From Rhizophagus clarus (taxonomy: Eukaryota > Glomeromycota > Glomeromycetes > Glomerales > Glomeraceae): 64,000 bases of DNA. The notes below the pieces were generated by a model, which saw only the letters and a program-made list of their open reading frames with translations, was not told the DNA's origin and ran no database searches. The DNA lies in NCBI GenBank assembly GCA_015698045.1, contig BLAL01000197.1, forward strand, positions 372,001 through 436,000. The letters are read 5' to 3'. Below are positions 21,893 to 34,400 of the stretch, piece by piece (position 1 is the first letter of the stretch; every line of letters begins with the position of its first letter). The position numbers and the translations under genes are program-made.

Positions 21893-23356
21893 ATGTCTGC
21901 TACGCCACTACTCCAGCAACGTTTTGAAGAACAAGCTGAACAATATATATTAAATGCTAATAATGTATTAGAAAGAGGAGATGATATTAATGCAATAGAA
22001 CTCCAAATTGAACGTCTAACTATATTAGTATCAATGTATTATCATGTTCAACAGTATTATGATCAAGAAACATTTCAAACAAAGCTGAATATGATTAATT
22101 TTTTAAAAAGACGCCTTGAACAAAGAATAGAATTTCTAAATCAAGATACAAGTATTTCTAGAAATTTTGTTCAAAAACAATTTACTGGTGGAAGAGCAAA
22201 AAAAATAATAAATGAAAGTGCAATTAAGCTACTACGTCAGCAAGGCTACAGCTGGTCAAAAATAGGAAAAACATTTGGCTGTTCTACATCAACTATAATG
22301 AGAAGAAAATATGAAAATAATATACCAGATACAATTCCACCATATTCAAATCTAACAAATGATGAATTAGATGAAATTATCAAATTGATAAAACGAGAAA
22401 ATAATTTTTTTGGTTTACAGATGATTATGGGTTCTTTAAGATCAAAAGGTTATAGGATTCCTCGTCAACGTGTTAAAGAATCGATAAGGAGAATTGATGC
22501 AATGGGGTTAGTAATGAGATGGTCTTCAATTATTCCACGACGTGTTTACCATGTAGCTGGGCCAAATGCATTATGGCATTTGGATGGCAACCATAAACTT
22601 ATACGATGGAAATTTGTCATACATGCGGCAATTGATGGATATTCCCGTTTAATTACATTTATTCAATGTAGTGGCAATAATAAGGCGAGTACAGTATTTC
22701 AATATTTTAAAGAGGGTATTGATAATTTTGGAGTTCCAAGTAGAGTACGAGCTGATAGAGGTGGTGAAAATGTGCTAGTAAAACAATTTATGAATGAATA
22801 TCGTGGTGAAGGTCGTGGAAGTTTCATTGCTGGACGATCAGTGCATAATCAGCGTATCGAGCGGTTGTGGGTAGATTTATTAAAGGATGTTATCAAAACA
22901 TATACTCCTATTTTTATTTATTTGGAAGATAAACATGGGATGGATATAAATAACAGTTTTTATCTTTTCTGTTTACATTATGTTTTCCTTCCTCGTATTA
23001 ACCAAACTTTATCACAATGGAAAACATCATGGAACAATCATCGTATTCGTACAGCAAGCAATCAAACACCTTTACAGATGTACATAAAAGGAATGATTGA
23101 ATCTGGTTTTAGAGGGATGGAAGACGAAAGTATAAATCCTAATGAGTATGGCATAGACTGGCAAGGACCTACTCCTAATGAAAATGATAGTGATTCAACT
23201 GTTATTGTTAATGAAGTATATAATGTGTTAACACAAAATCAAATGAATATGTTACGTGCAATGGTTAATCCTCTTGAATTAGATGAAGAAGGATATGGTA
23301 TCAATGTTTATAGAAAGACCATTAATGTTGTTGCACAAATTTTAAGAAACCAATAA
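21893..23356 (+). CDS. Integrase-fold DDE transposase (rve-type core)
   Basis: A single intact exon of 487 residues. Residues about 105-145 hold a helix-turn-helix (QQGYSWSKIGKTFGCSTSTI). The RNase H-fold catalytic core runs about 220-400: Asp231 in WHLDGNHK, Asp288 in RADRGGEN and Glu323 in SVHNQRIERLW. The second-to-third spacing is 34 residues, as in DD34E/DD35E integrases and transposases. Further conserved-looking blocks are FVIHAAIDGYSRL, HYVFLPRIN and NHRIRTASNQTPLQ. This matches the uncharacterised eukaryotic integrase-core family found in multicopy in animals and basidiomycetes (family knowledge). A coiled, leucine-rich N-terminus (about 1-95) may dimerise. There are no premature stops. 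It would cut and join DNA ends. Terminal inverted repeats of a surrounding element were not found. Confidence 0.88.
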   Translation: MSATPLLQQRFEEQAEQYILNANNVLERGDDINAIELQIERLTILVSMYYHVQQYYDQETFQTKLNMINFLKRRLEQRIEFLNQDTSISRNFVQKQFTGGRAKKIINESAIKLLRQQGYSWSKIGKTFGCSTSTIMRRKYENNIPDTIPPYSNLTNDELDEIIKLIKRENNFFGLQMIMGSLRSKGYRIPRQRVKESIRRIDAMGLVMRWSSIIPRRVYHVAGPNALWHLDGNHKLIRWKFVIHAAIDGYSRLITFIQCSGNNKASTVFQYFKEGIDNFGVPSRVRADRGGENVLVKQFMNEYRGEGRGSFIAGRSVHNQRIERLWVDLLKDVIKTYTPIFIYLEDKHGMDINNSFYLFCLHYVFLPRINQTLSQWKTSWNNHRIRTASNQTPLQMYIKGMIESGFRGMEDESINPNEYGIDWQGPTPNENDSDSTVIVNEVYNVLTQNQMNMLRAMVNPLELDEEGYGINVYRKTINVVAQILRNQ

Positions 23357-26040
23357 AATTTAATAATAGAGTTATTATTGATCACTTTTTTAATTGTTGG
23401 GTAAAATAAATTTAAATATCTAAAATTACATTAATGAATTTGATCCTCTAACAGATAAGTACAAATAATACAATTACATATGTTCCGCAAATATCTGATT
23501 TGATCTGTATCCATGAATCTGTACAAAAAATCAATATTACCAGTTTTTCAATAATCGATTTTTTTAAAAGATTGGTTTTACCAGAACAAGATCGGACTGA
23601 TTTATTAGCTGATTTGTTTTTTTTTTTAAAAAAAAAAAATTATATACGGATTTCGATACAAAATTGTTGGTATCAATTGAGATAGGCTTAATTTGGTTAG
23701 CATCAGGTGACAAAGCAGGGTCCGTTTTTAATAAATATACATATTATTTACGTCACAATCAAAATTGGATTCACATGTTAGCGTTAGCACGTTAAGAACA
23801 TTTCTTTTAATACTTTATATGCAACAATTTTAACTTATGTAATGAACATCACAGAAATTCATGCAATAATAGTTTATTTTCTAATCCAAAAATTTTAATA
23901 CATTAGAAATAATGTTCTGTCAAATTACATAATATAAAATTTTTTTTTGATAATTAGTTAGTGCTAATCGCTCATTTTTTAATTTTATTTAAATAATAAA
24001 ATTATCTTTTTATTTCATTTTTAATAAATCGTAATATTTTTTATTTCTTAGATATTGCATAATAAAATTCATATTAGAATTGTGTGAAAATAATAAAATC
24101 ATAAAATCATAATAAATTTGTTTATTTTTTGTAGTGCAAAAAACAGTTGCCTAAAGTTTTTCTATTCGGTAATCTGTTGTTGCCATTTAATTTATTTTTT
24201 TTATATTTTTTAGAATATAATCCATAAAGTCCCATCTGAACGATCTTCAAAACACTTGCAAGTATACTCTTTTGATTATCTACAAGAAAACTTTGCTTGC
24301 AAATTATATCTTAGGAATGATGAATCTGAATCTTAAATCTAAGATAAAGTATTTCGCCCACCCTACCTCCTAAGTCCTAATGAACAGATGTTTATTACAT
24401 AAAAAAAAAAAATCTGTTGCATCTTACAGTACACAAAAAAAAGAATGTAAACAAACAAGCAATGATCTCCCTTATATTAATATATTCTACAAATATTTTG
24501 TAATAACGGATAATCTTTTTTTTTTTTGATAACGGATTTGTTCAAAAAAAAAAAAAATCAATCATCGAACATCTCCTTGTTTCCGCATTAATAAATATTA
24601 TATAAATAAACCCTATTATCAAAAAAAAAAAAAAATTGAGCTAATTATAACCCATCTAAAAGATCTAAAAGAGGTGATCCTCCTGAAAAAAACAAAATAA
24701 AAATCGGCAAATTCTTTCCAGTTGAAAATTGTATTAAATATAAAATAAGAAAACTTCTTTCTAATGCCACTGAGCATGATATGTTACGTTCACAGCACTG
24801 CCCAAAAGTCAACAAAAGAATAAAGTATCAAGAAATCACTGCCGGGTGATGAAGATCCATCAAAAATCATCTATTAAAAAATTAAAGCTTTTATACCCCA
24901 TATCAAAGATTCGTTTAAAAGGCAAATTTATTGGTTGCAATAGTTGTATGTGGTACGTCTTAATTTATTTTTGAAAAAAAAAATTATTTTAAAGTAAAAA
25001 ATTCATGCTAGAATACTACTATACAAATTACACAATATACGATTAAATTAATAAAGTAAACACTACAATGCTACTTTATCAAACCTATCGCTCCACTTTG
25101 ACACGATGTCAACTGTAGGCATAATCATTATAGTAATAGGACAGACCAAAAATCGATTTTCTTGTGGAAGAAAGTCTAAGAGAAAGAAAACCAAAAGATT
25201 TTCAGTTATAAATGAAACATAATCCAATTATCAGCTATTTGGCCAATAATTCGAACTCTTAACCAAATCTTAAGGTCTCTAATATGAACCAAATATTTAG
25301 CGAAACTACTAATGATTAATCTTTCTCTTTTTCTTTTAAAAAAGTATTCCTTCATAACTTTTCGTTATAATTTTCCAGTTTTTATTATACATTTTATTAT
25401 TTTTTCGTAGTTTCATTGACATTTTATACTTTTTCTAATACTTTTATTACATAAAAAAAATGTATTTATATTCTCTTTCTTCGCAATAAAATAAAACTAA
25501 TCAAACTAAAGTATAATAACTTTTAGTAAAATATGAATTGAAAAAAAAAAATAAAAATAAAAGAATAAAATAACCCGTTATCAATATTTTTTTATAAAAA
25601 ATAAAAATCTATGTGAACCATATCAAAAAACTCATCAATTAACAGACTAATCATACGTTCGATAACAATGATCGATATAAGAATATGCATCATAACACTT
25701 TTTAACCAATTAAAATATAACAACCTATTCACGTGATTAATGTTATTCAAATTTATATAAGGTACTTCATAGCATTTTTAATTTTCTATAGAACCGTTTT
25801 TTTGTTCTATCTGTACGCATATAGTCAGTTGTCATAATTATAAAATATATAATAAAATTTTTTTTTTAGGCGCGTTTCCTTTTGCCACACACTTTCTTTC
25901 GTCAGATTTCAAGTCCAAAAGTATGGCTTTTCTTAGGTTAGTTCTCTGTTATTTATTACTTTTCTGTAATTTTCTGTTATTTGCTTTTATACAATTTTGA
26001 CTAATAAAGATAAGGTGAGTATAACTTTACTTTATTATTT
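23357..26040. other. Non-coding AT-rich region
   Basis: Homopolymer-rich sequence with no clear gene apart from the coding-like relic listed at 24,655. At about 25,865-25,960 a less AT-rich patch has an ATG followed after 14 bases by GTTAGT, which could be the first exon of an unrecognised transcript, but no second exon was found. Confidence 0.4.
24655..24849 (+). pseudogene. Short coding-like relic
   Basis: About 64 codons without a start codon read as ordinary protein (for example EKNKIKIGKFFPVENC, then LLSNATEHDMLRSQH) before a TGA. Base use is less extreme than in the flanks. It may be an orphan exon or a gene fragment; no family is recognised. Confidence 0.25.
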
Positions 26041-26770
26041 TACATTTTTTTTTTCTTTTTTTTTTACTTATTTAAGATGATATTAACCAGTATTTCTTTT
26101 TTTTTTATGGGTGGGTGTTCTGGCAATTCCTTTTATTTTTTTTCGTTCAATTTCACCCTGTCACTTATTTTCAAATTCTATTTATTTTTCATTTATTTTC
26201 GTTTCCCCTCACCTCTTTTTATTTCTATCATCCCTTCATTATTTTCCTTTCCCTTTATTTTTTTCATTTTCCTTTATTCCTTTGTCATTTGTTTTCGTTG
26301 ATTTTTCGTTTCCCTTCACCCATTTTTTGTTTAATTTCTTTTTCCTTTATCCATTTCGTTTTTTTCATCAATTCTATTTTCATTATCCGTCCCATTCTCA
26401 TCATCCGTTCCATCCTCATCATCCGTTTTCATTCCTCCTTAATTCCTTTTGTTTCTTCATTCAACCTTTGTTTTACTTCATCAGTTTTGCCAACTTTGTT
26501 TTCTTCTCATTCTTTTCTGTTTACTTCATCCATTTCATTAAATTTTTGTTTCCTTTCATCTCTTTCATTTAACTTTCATTTTCTTCACCCTTTTCATCAA
26601 ATTTTTGTTTATTTTATTCAATTTCATTTCCCTTTATCCCTTTCGCTCAATTTTATTTCTCATTTATTCCTTTTTGTTCAGCCTTCGTTTCCATCATCCT
26701 TTTTTATTATTTCCCTTACCCCTTTTGTTCAACCTTTGTTTTCTTTATTCATTCAGTTGCAGAATTTGTA
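26040..26770. repeat. Pyrimidine-rich tract with degenerate about 30-37 bp units
   Basis: The plus strand is almost purely C and T with scattered A: repeated phrases such as CCTTTCATTCAATTTTTGTTTTC. All three plus frames stay open for long distances only because stop codons need purines. The encoded Phe/Ser/His/Pro strings are therefore not taken as proteins. A similar, shorter tract lies at about 26,930-27,150. Confidence 0.75.
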
Positions 26771-27369
26771 TGTTATACCATAAATTCATTAAGATTCGCA
26801 ACTAGAGCTCTGAATTAGACCATTAGGTTGACCTAAAAATTTGGGTCATGTTGGCAATTCTAATGATCAGTAGGTCGTGCATATTAACGTACTGTAATTA
26901 GGCAGAGCATAATATTCGTGATTCAATTTTTTTTATCTTTACCTATTCGCTCATTTTCGTTCTCCTTTTAATTAATTTTATTTCTTTACTCTCTTTCTAT
27001 TTATTTTTATTTGCTTACGATTTACCTTTGTTTCCCTTTATTCCTCCCATCCTCTTTGTTTACTTTCATTAGCTTCAGTTCATTATCTTTATCCTCTTAA
27101 TTCCTTTCTGTTTATTTTGATTCTTTTATTCTCAATTAGTATTCCTCTTCTCTTTAAGAAATATAGTTGATTAGCAATGATCTTATGGTGATTTTATGAC
27201 AATAAAGATTAACAATTGTAAAATTTTACATAAATAATTATTCTAATGAATAATTTTTGAGGCTATTATCCTTTAATAAAAATAGTTTTTTTACATAAAA
27301 AAAAGATTATCATTATTGGTAAATTTCTAATTACATTTTAAATTTTAATCATTAATCACATGATATATT

Positions 27370-27795
27370 CTGACCTCGATATAACGAACCCATGATATAA
27401 CAAGCTCCTAAGAACCTTTGTAGTCTAGTACTTATTTGATGTATAACTGTATCTGTGGTACCCACCTGTAAAAATAAAATAAAAATAAAATAAATTCCTA
27501 AGAACCAATATCATAATATTTAAAAAAACCTTGATATACCAAATATCATATAAAACTCTATATAATGTATACCGTGATTTACCATTTATAATAAGGCATA
27601 TTAAAAAAACTTTTGATATACTGAACATGATCATTTGGCCAGATTAATGCCAATCATAATGATTATTATATTAATTCTTGCCAAAATTGTTTTTAAATCA
27701 CATGATATGTGTATATAAAGAGATTTACATACCAGACATCTGAACTTTTGTTCTTGAATTGTAAGTTCAGTATATCAAGGTTTAATTGTAGGTGT
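27370..27795. mobile_element. Degenerate miniature element with pogo-like ends
   Basis: The left end reads CTGACCTCGATATAACGAAC and the right end, on the reverse strand, CAATTAAACCTTGATATACT, imperfect inverted repeats of the ACCTCGATATAACGA type used by pogo/Tigger-like transposons. The interior carries two more related words (CCTTGATATACC, TTTGATATACTGAAC) and no transposase. It is a likely old non-autonomous copy. Confidence 0.45.
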
Positions 27796-28119
27796 GAGAT
27801 TTAAGCATTATACAGGGCTTGATCTAGAATTCCCATGGATATATTTGTGTTCTTAAAACTTTATCTCATTTTTTTTATGCATAAGTATTCAAAGAACTGA
27901 TTGTAAATGACATCAAGTATATTTGATTGTTCTTTTATCTTATATTATAAGTTTAATGAATCCATAAACTGAATTTTTTAAAATGATATTCTTTAATGAA
28001 TTTTTCAATTAAGATTATATACTTTCTGAATATTTTCAGCATATTTTCTGTCTCTGTATACTACCAGTATATTTTCTAAACAAAAAATTGTTTTGTATTT
28101 TGTGTTTTTTTTTTGCCCT

Positions 28120-28760
28120 ATGAGAAAAATGCATCTGGAATTCATGCTGAAATTGTCTGGAAAAATAAGCAGACATTTTCTGGATGTTTGATAAATCTGG
28201 AAAATGTTCCAAAACATGCACATTTCTGGATGTTTGAAATAATTATATCTGGGTTCAAATTAGCCCTGAATTTGTCCAGAATTCTGAACAATCCAATTTT
28301 ATCCTGGATAATCAGCAGGACATTACCACTTCTTACACAATTAATATTACATCAGGAGGTGGTTTTAAATATCAGTTTTGTGCTTTTTGCATTTTTTTAA
28401 ATAAAATTTTACATTTTTAGAAACATTGTCTAGAATTTGTCTGAAATTTTATTATGTTCAGAATTTATTGGTTTTATTTGTCCAGAATTTGTCTGGAATT
28501 TTTTCATATCCAGAATTTGTTAGCTTTATTTTGTCTAGAATTTGTCTGGAAATTTCATGTATAAAAAAAAGCTGGGCATGCAAAAAATTCAGAACAGCAA
28601 AATATATCAATTTTCTGGACATTTTCATGACAATTTTTGAAGCACTTGGACAATTTTTGAATATTTCCATAGACATTTTCTGGATATTCTTTTTTTTTAG
28701 GGTTGTGCTTTGTATTTTTATGTTTTTTGTCTAGAAAATATATACCTAATATGCAGAAAA
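28120..28760. repeat. CCAGAATTTGTCTGGAATTT minisatellite region
   Basis: Many copies of TCTGGAAATTT, TCCAGAATTTGTC and similar words occur on both strands. TCCAGA and TCTGGA are complementary, so the array is full of short inverted repeats. The gap 27,796-28,120 shows nothing else. Confidence 0.65.
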
Positions 28761-29127
28761 CTTATGGAAAATACAACTGAAGATTTATCAATTTTTTATA
28801 ATTTTGAAAATCACAAAATATATTGAATATTAATTTATTATATTATTTGGTTTAAATTTAGTAGATTTGAATTAAATAATTATTCCTAGTAAAATTTTAA
28901 ATTAAACAATAATACAATAATCATACAGAATAAAAAAATATATATTATAAAAGTGCAATATAAGTTCATACAATTATTATATGAAAAAATTATATATGAT
29001 TGCATACAATCTATATAAATGTATATAAAAATTATATGAAATTTTACAATAAAATTCATATAAGCTTTTTTTTTGAAGATAGGAATTAAAAAAAAATAAA
29101 ATTTATAGAAGATGCCTATTACTATTT

Positions 29128-29400
29128 TGTGGCAGACTACCTGATATTTTACAGCAGAGAACCTGTTAATTTGCAGCAGACTACCTGCTACTTTCCAGCA
29201 GACCACCTGCTATTTTTTAGCAAACTACCTGCTAATTTTCAGCAGACTACCTGCTATTTTGCAGCAGACTGCCTGCTTTCTTTCAGCAGACTACCTGCTA
29301 TTTTGCAGCAGATTACTTGCTATTTCAGCAGGGGATTTGTTATTTTGCAGCAGGGTATTTACTACTCTGCAGCAAGTCTTCTATGCTCTCAGCAGATGGT
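29128..29400. repeat. About 23-bp CAGCAGACTACCTGCTATTTT minisatellite
   Basis: About eleven tandem units of 22-24 bp, each running CAGCAG..CCTGCT, directly joined to the inverted CTGCTG element that follows. Related to the array at 16,147-16,452 but with a different consensus. Confidence 0.85.
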
Positions 29401-29402
29401 TT

Positions 29403-29940
29403 GATATTTTTGTGATAAAATTGAATTTTTATCCTACAACCAAAAGATCTACAAAAATTTCCAAATTTATTCATGAACTACTAAATTTGATTATAATTTC
29501 CCAACCGGTTGGTAAAACTATCGCAAAAGGCAGTTTTGTGCTGATCTGTTTGTGCAACACATCACCTGCTGCAATGACAGCAGGGGACCTGCTGTGAAAC
29601 AGCAGAGGCACCTGCAGAAAACAGCGGAGGGTGTGCTGTAAAACAGCAGACTCCCTGCTAAAAAACACAGGGGGCCTGTTGAAAATCAGCAGACTTTTGA
29701 CATAGAACGGTTTGCCATAGCCAACCGGTTGGTAAAAGTATTGCAAAAGGCAGTTTTGTGCTAATCTGTTTGTACAACACATCATCTGCTACAATAAAAG
29801 CAGGGGACCTGCTGTAAAACAGCAGAAGCACCTGCAGAAAACAGCGGGGTGTGCTGTAAAACAGCAGACTCCCTGCTAAAAATCACAGGGAGTCTGTTGA
29901 AAATCAGCAGACTTTTGACATAGAATGGTTTTTCATACAA
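29403..29940. mobile_element. Inverted copy of the CTGCTG palindromic element, with duplicated core
   Basis: From 29,405 the sequence is the reverse complement of the second core plus right arm at about 15,640-15,945: the arm TTTGTGATAAAATTGAATTT, the palindrome CCAACCGGTTGG at about 29,502, then the core. A second palindrome at about 29,720 starts a second, slightly different core ending at about 29,935. The core therefore occurs twice in tandem. There are no protein genes. Confidence 0.8.
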
Positions 29941-29941
29941 A

Positions 29942-30808
29942 TCAGGACCCCAAACAATATATATTGGTCAGATGAACATTCTAAAATTTACTATAATCAA
30001 TAAACAAATTATTTTAGGTTCTGCTAAGCAAACTCTTATTATAACTTTTGAATTTTTTATTCTGCTAAGCAATTTGTTTTATAACATATATATAAGATTC
30101 CAAATAATACATATATAAATTACATTAAAATAATTTATAAATTTAAAAATCAAATACAAATAGATTTCAATATGACAAATAACTTTATTTAAGTATAAAA
30201 AGATAATTTAATTTACCTAAATTATGTTATAAATAGTTTTAAAATTTGGAAATTAGTATTGTAATAAAAATTCAATTTTTTATAAATATTATTATATTTG
30301 GATTTATAAAGATTAAAATATAAATTATTGCCAACCCTTCTAAACAACTTCTTAAAGGTAAAAAGGTAATTTCATTTGTTGAAAATTCATTTTACATATA
30401 AGTAAAATTAGCAAATAAAAAATAAGAATATGAGAATATTATTATAAAAACATGATTTTTTTTATAAATATTAAATATAATATTGTGTTTATAAAATTAA
30501 AATGTGTAAAATAATAGAAAAGAAATATCAGTTTAAAAAAATTTTTTTGATATACGTGTACAAATTAAAATTCTATCCTATATATATATATGAAAATCTT
30601 TGTTATACAAATAATAAAGGATTCTGCTATGCAAATATAATTACTAAGCTGAAATAAAATAAGTTCAACTACGCATTTAAATATCTAACCAACTAAAAAT
30701 TTTATATTATAATAAGCAAATAAAAGTCTTACATAGGGTTTTTTTTTATATGATCATTAAGCAAACTCAAACCTAACATATTTATATATTGTTTGGAGTC
30801 CTGGCTAC
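29942..30808. mobile_element. 867-bp non-autonomous element with CAGGACYCCAAACAATATAT ends
   Basis: The left end CAGGACCCCAAACAATATAT and right end ATATATTGTTTGGAGTCCTG are inverted repeats of 20 bp with one mismatch. The interior is AT-rich and non-coding, with related words (TTCTGCTAAGCAAACTC) near both ends. The CTGCTG core lies to its left and a fragment of a related CTGCTG unit to its right (30,816-30,885), in the same orientation, so it appears nested in that repeat. Confidence 0.6.
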
Positions 30809-31426
30809 CTACTATAAAAGCAGCAGGTACCTGCTGCAATTGTGGTGGACTTTTGTCTTGAATGGCTTGTCATACAAAACCAATCCTCAGAGAGAATTAT
30901 TTTTTTATCTATTGAGAATTTGATTTCTCCACGTCTTACCTTAATCATTTAGCATAAAGTATCTTCACATCTAATCTGCAACTCATCTGATCATTTGAAT
31001 TACCAGAATCTTCATCCACATCTACTCTAATCCCTATAATTACACGAACTTTTTAGCTGCAACTAATGTTAATCTGCAAATTTGGGAGTATATCCAATAA
31101 AAATTTTTTATAGGGCCTCTAACCTCTAGGTTTAGAATTTTTTTGTTGATGAATTTCATTGGTTTTCAATGGTATCATTGGTGGTAATTTTGATATAATC
31201 TCATCAATATAGGTATTGTGCATTCAATAAAATAATATCCAATTTCATTTTACCTGTAACATAACAAAACAATCACTAATAAGATCACATGCAATATATT
31301 TATTTATGTATGTGATGCTCATATTGCATATTTACACTATATAATAAATATTTTGTACTTTACAACAGTTTTTTGTCTTCTAGTTTATTTAAAGACTTTT
31401 TTTTTTTAAAAAAAAAATAAGATAAA
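30809..31426. other. Upstream region of the Sel1-kinase gene
   Basis: Begins with a short CTGCTG-element remnant (to about 30,885), then unique AT-rich sequence. A pyrimidine-rich patch and a long A/T run (31,390-31,420) sit just before the start codon. No defined promoter motif is identified. Confidence 0.4.
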
Positions 31427-34400
31427 ATGTCAAGTAATATAAAAAAAATAGAACAATCAACAGAAAATGTTGATAAAGAAGCAATAAATAATTTAGTTAC
31501 ATGTTATAAAAATGGGAAAAGAACAGAAAAGAACTTAGAAAAAGCCTTTTACTGGTATCAAAAAGCAGCAGAAAATGGTTATAAAATAGCAATGAATGAT
31601 TTAGCCAATTGTTATCACAATGGAGAAGGAATAGTAAAGAATTTAGAAAAAGCCTTTTACTGGTATCAAAAAGCAGCAGAAAATGGACATAAAATAGCAA
31701 TGTTTAATTTAGGCAATTGTTATCACAATGGAGAAGGCACAGAAAAAAATTTAGAAAAAGCCTTTTACTGGTATCAAAAAGCAGCAGAAAATGGTTATGA
31801 AATAGCAATGAATAATTTAGCCAATTGTTATTACAATGGAGAAGGAACAGAAAAGAATTTAGAAAAAGTCTTTTACTGTTATCAAGAAGCAGCAGAAAAT
31901 GATTATAAAATAGCAATGAATAATTTAGCCAATTGTTATTACAATGGAGAAGGAACAGAAAAGAATTTAGAAAAAGCCATTTACTGGTATCAAAAAGCAG
32001 CAGAAAATGGTTATGAAATAGCAATGTTTAATTTAGGCAATAGTTATTATTATGGAAAAGCTACAGAAGAGAATTTAGAAAAAGCCTTTTACTGGTATCA
32101 AAAAGCAGCAGAAAATGGTTATAAAATAGCAATGAATAATTTAGCCAATTGTTATCACAATGGAGAAGGAACAGTAAAGAATTTAGAAAAAGCCTTTTAC
32201 TGGTATCAAAATGCAGCAGAAAATGATTATGAAATAGCAATGAATGATTTAGCCAATTGTTATTACAATGGAGAAGGAACAGAAAAGAATTTAGAAAAGG
32301 CCTTTTACTGGTATCAAAAAGCAGCAGAAAAAAATCAAATTAATGCAATATTTAATTTAGGCAGTTGTTATCACAAGGGAAAAGGCACAGAAAAGAATTT
32401 AGAAAAAGCCTTTTACTGGCATCAACAAGCAGCAGAAAATGGTTATGAAAAAGCAATGTTTAATTTAAGCAATTATTATTACAATGGAGAAGGCACAGAA
32501 AAGAATTTAGAAAAAGCCTTTTACTGGTATCAAAAAGCAGCAAAAAAAAATCAGATTAATGCAATGTTTAATTTAAGCAATTGCTATTGCAATGGAAATG
32601 ACACAGAAAAGAATTTAGAAAAAGCCTTTTACTGGTATCAAAAAGCAGCAGAAAATGGGTTTGAAATAGCAATAAATAAATTAGCCAATTGTTATTACAA
32701 TGGATTAGGAACAGAAAAGAATTTAGAAAAAGCCTTTTACTGGTATCAAAAAGCAGCAGAAAAAAATCAGATTAATGCAACATTTAATTTAGGCAATTGT
32801 TATTATAATGGAGAAGGTATAGAAAAGAATTTAGAAAAAGCCTTTTACTGGTATCAAAAAGCAGCAGAAAAAAATTATATTAATGCAATGTATAATTTAG
32901 CTGATTGTTATTACTATGGAGAAGGAACAGAAAAGAATTTAGAAAAAGCCATTTACTGGTATCAAAAAGCAGCAGAAAAATATCATATTAATGCAATGTT
33001 TAATTTAGCTGATTGTTATTACTATGGAGAAGGAATAGAAAAGAATTTAGAAAAAGCCTTTTACTGGTATCAAAAAGCAGCAGAAAAATATCATATTAAT
33101 GCAATGTTTAATTTAGCTGATTGTTATTACTATGGAGAAGGAACAGAAAAGAATTTAGAAAAAGCCTTTTACTGGTATCAAAAAGCAGCAGAAAATGGTT
33201 ATGAAATAGCAATGGGTAATTTAGCTTGTTTTTATGAAGATGGATTAGGAACAGAAAAGAATTTAGAAAAAGCCTTTTACTGGTATCAAAAAGCAGCAGA
33301 AAAAAATCAGATTGATGCAATGTTTAATTTAGGCAATTGTTATTACAATGGAAAAGGGACAGAAAAAAATTTAGAAAAAGCCTTTTACTGGTATCAAAAA
33401 GCAGCAGAAAATGGTTATGAAATAGCAATGAATAAATTAGCCAATTGTAATTATAATGGAAAAGGAACAGAGAAGAATTTAGAAAAAGCCTTTTACTGGT
33501 ATCAAAAAGCAACAGAAAATGGTTATGAAATAGCAATGATTAATTTAGGCAGTTGTTATTACAATGGATTAGGAACAGAAAAGAATTTAGAAAAAGCCTT
33601 TTACTGGTATCAAAAAGCAGCAGAAAAAAATCAGATTGATGCAATGTTTAATTTAGGCAATTGTTATTACAATGGAAAAGGGACAGAAAAAAATTTAGAA
33701 AAAGCCTTTTGCTGGTATCAAAAAGCAGCAGAAAATGGTTATAAAATAGCAATGTTTCAGTTAGGCAATTGTTATTGCAATGGAGAGGGCATAGAAAAGA
33801 ATTTAGAAAAAGCCTTTTACTGGTATCAAAAAGCAGCAGTAAATGGTTATGAAATAGCAATGGGTAATTTAGCTTGTTTTTATGAAGATGGATTAGGAGC
33901 AGAAAAGAATTTAGAAAAAGCCTTTTACTGGTATCAAAAAGCAGAAGAAAATGGTTATGAAATAGCAATGATTAAATTAGCCAATTGTTATTACAATGGA
34001 AAAGGAACAGAAAAGAATTTAGAAAAAGCCTTTTACTGGTATCAAAAAGCAGCAGGAAATGGTTATGAAATAGCAATGGGTAATTTAGCTTATTTTTATG
34101 AAGATGGATTAGAAACAGAAAAGGATTTAGAAAAAGCCTTTTACTGGTATCAAAAAGCAGCAGAAAATGGTTATGAAATAGCAATGATTAAATTAGCCAA
34201 TTGTTATTATAATGGAGAAGGAACAGAAAAGAATTTAGAAAAAGCCTTTTACTGGTATCAAAAAGCAGCAGAAAATGGTTATGAAATAGCAATGGGTAAT
34301 TTAGCTTGTTTTTATGAAGATGGATTAGGAACAGAAAAGAATTTAGAAAAAGCCTATCACTGGTATCAAAAAGCAGCAGAAAATGGTTATGAAATAGCAA

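Noticed and set aside
26077-26805. Long Phe/Ser/His-rich plus-strand frames
   Set aside because: The strand is pyrimidine-rich, so stop codons are rare in every frame; no start context, domain or splice signal supports a protein.
31497-34400. Several Leu/Phe/His-rich minus-strand frames of 67-106 codons
   Set aside because: They are reverse-strand shadows of the 108-bp Sel1 array and repeat the same pseudo-protein.
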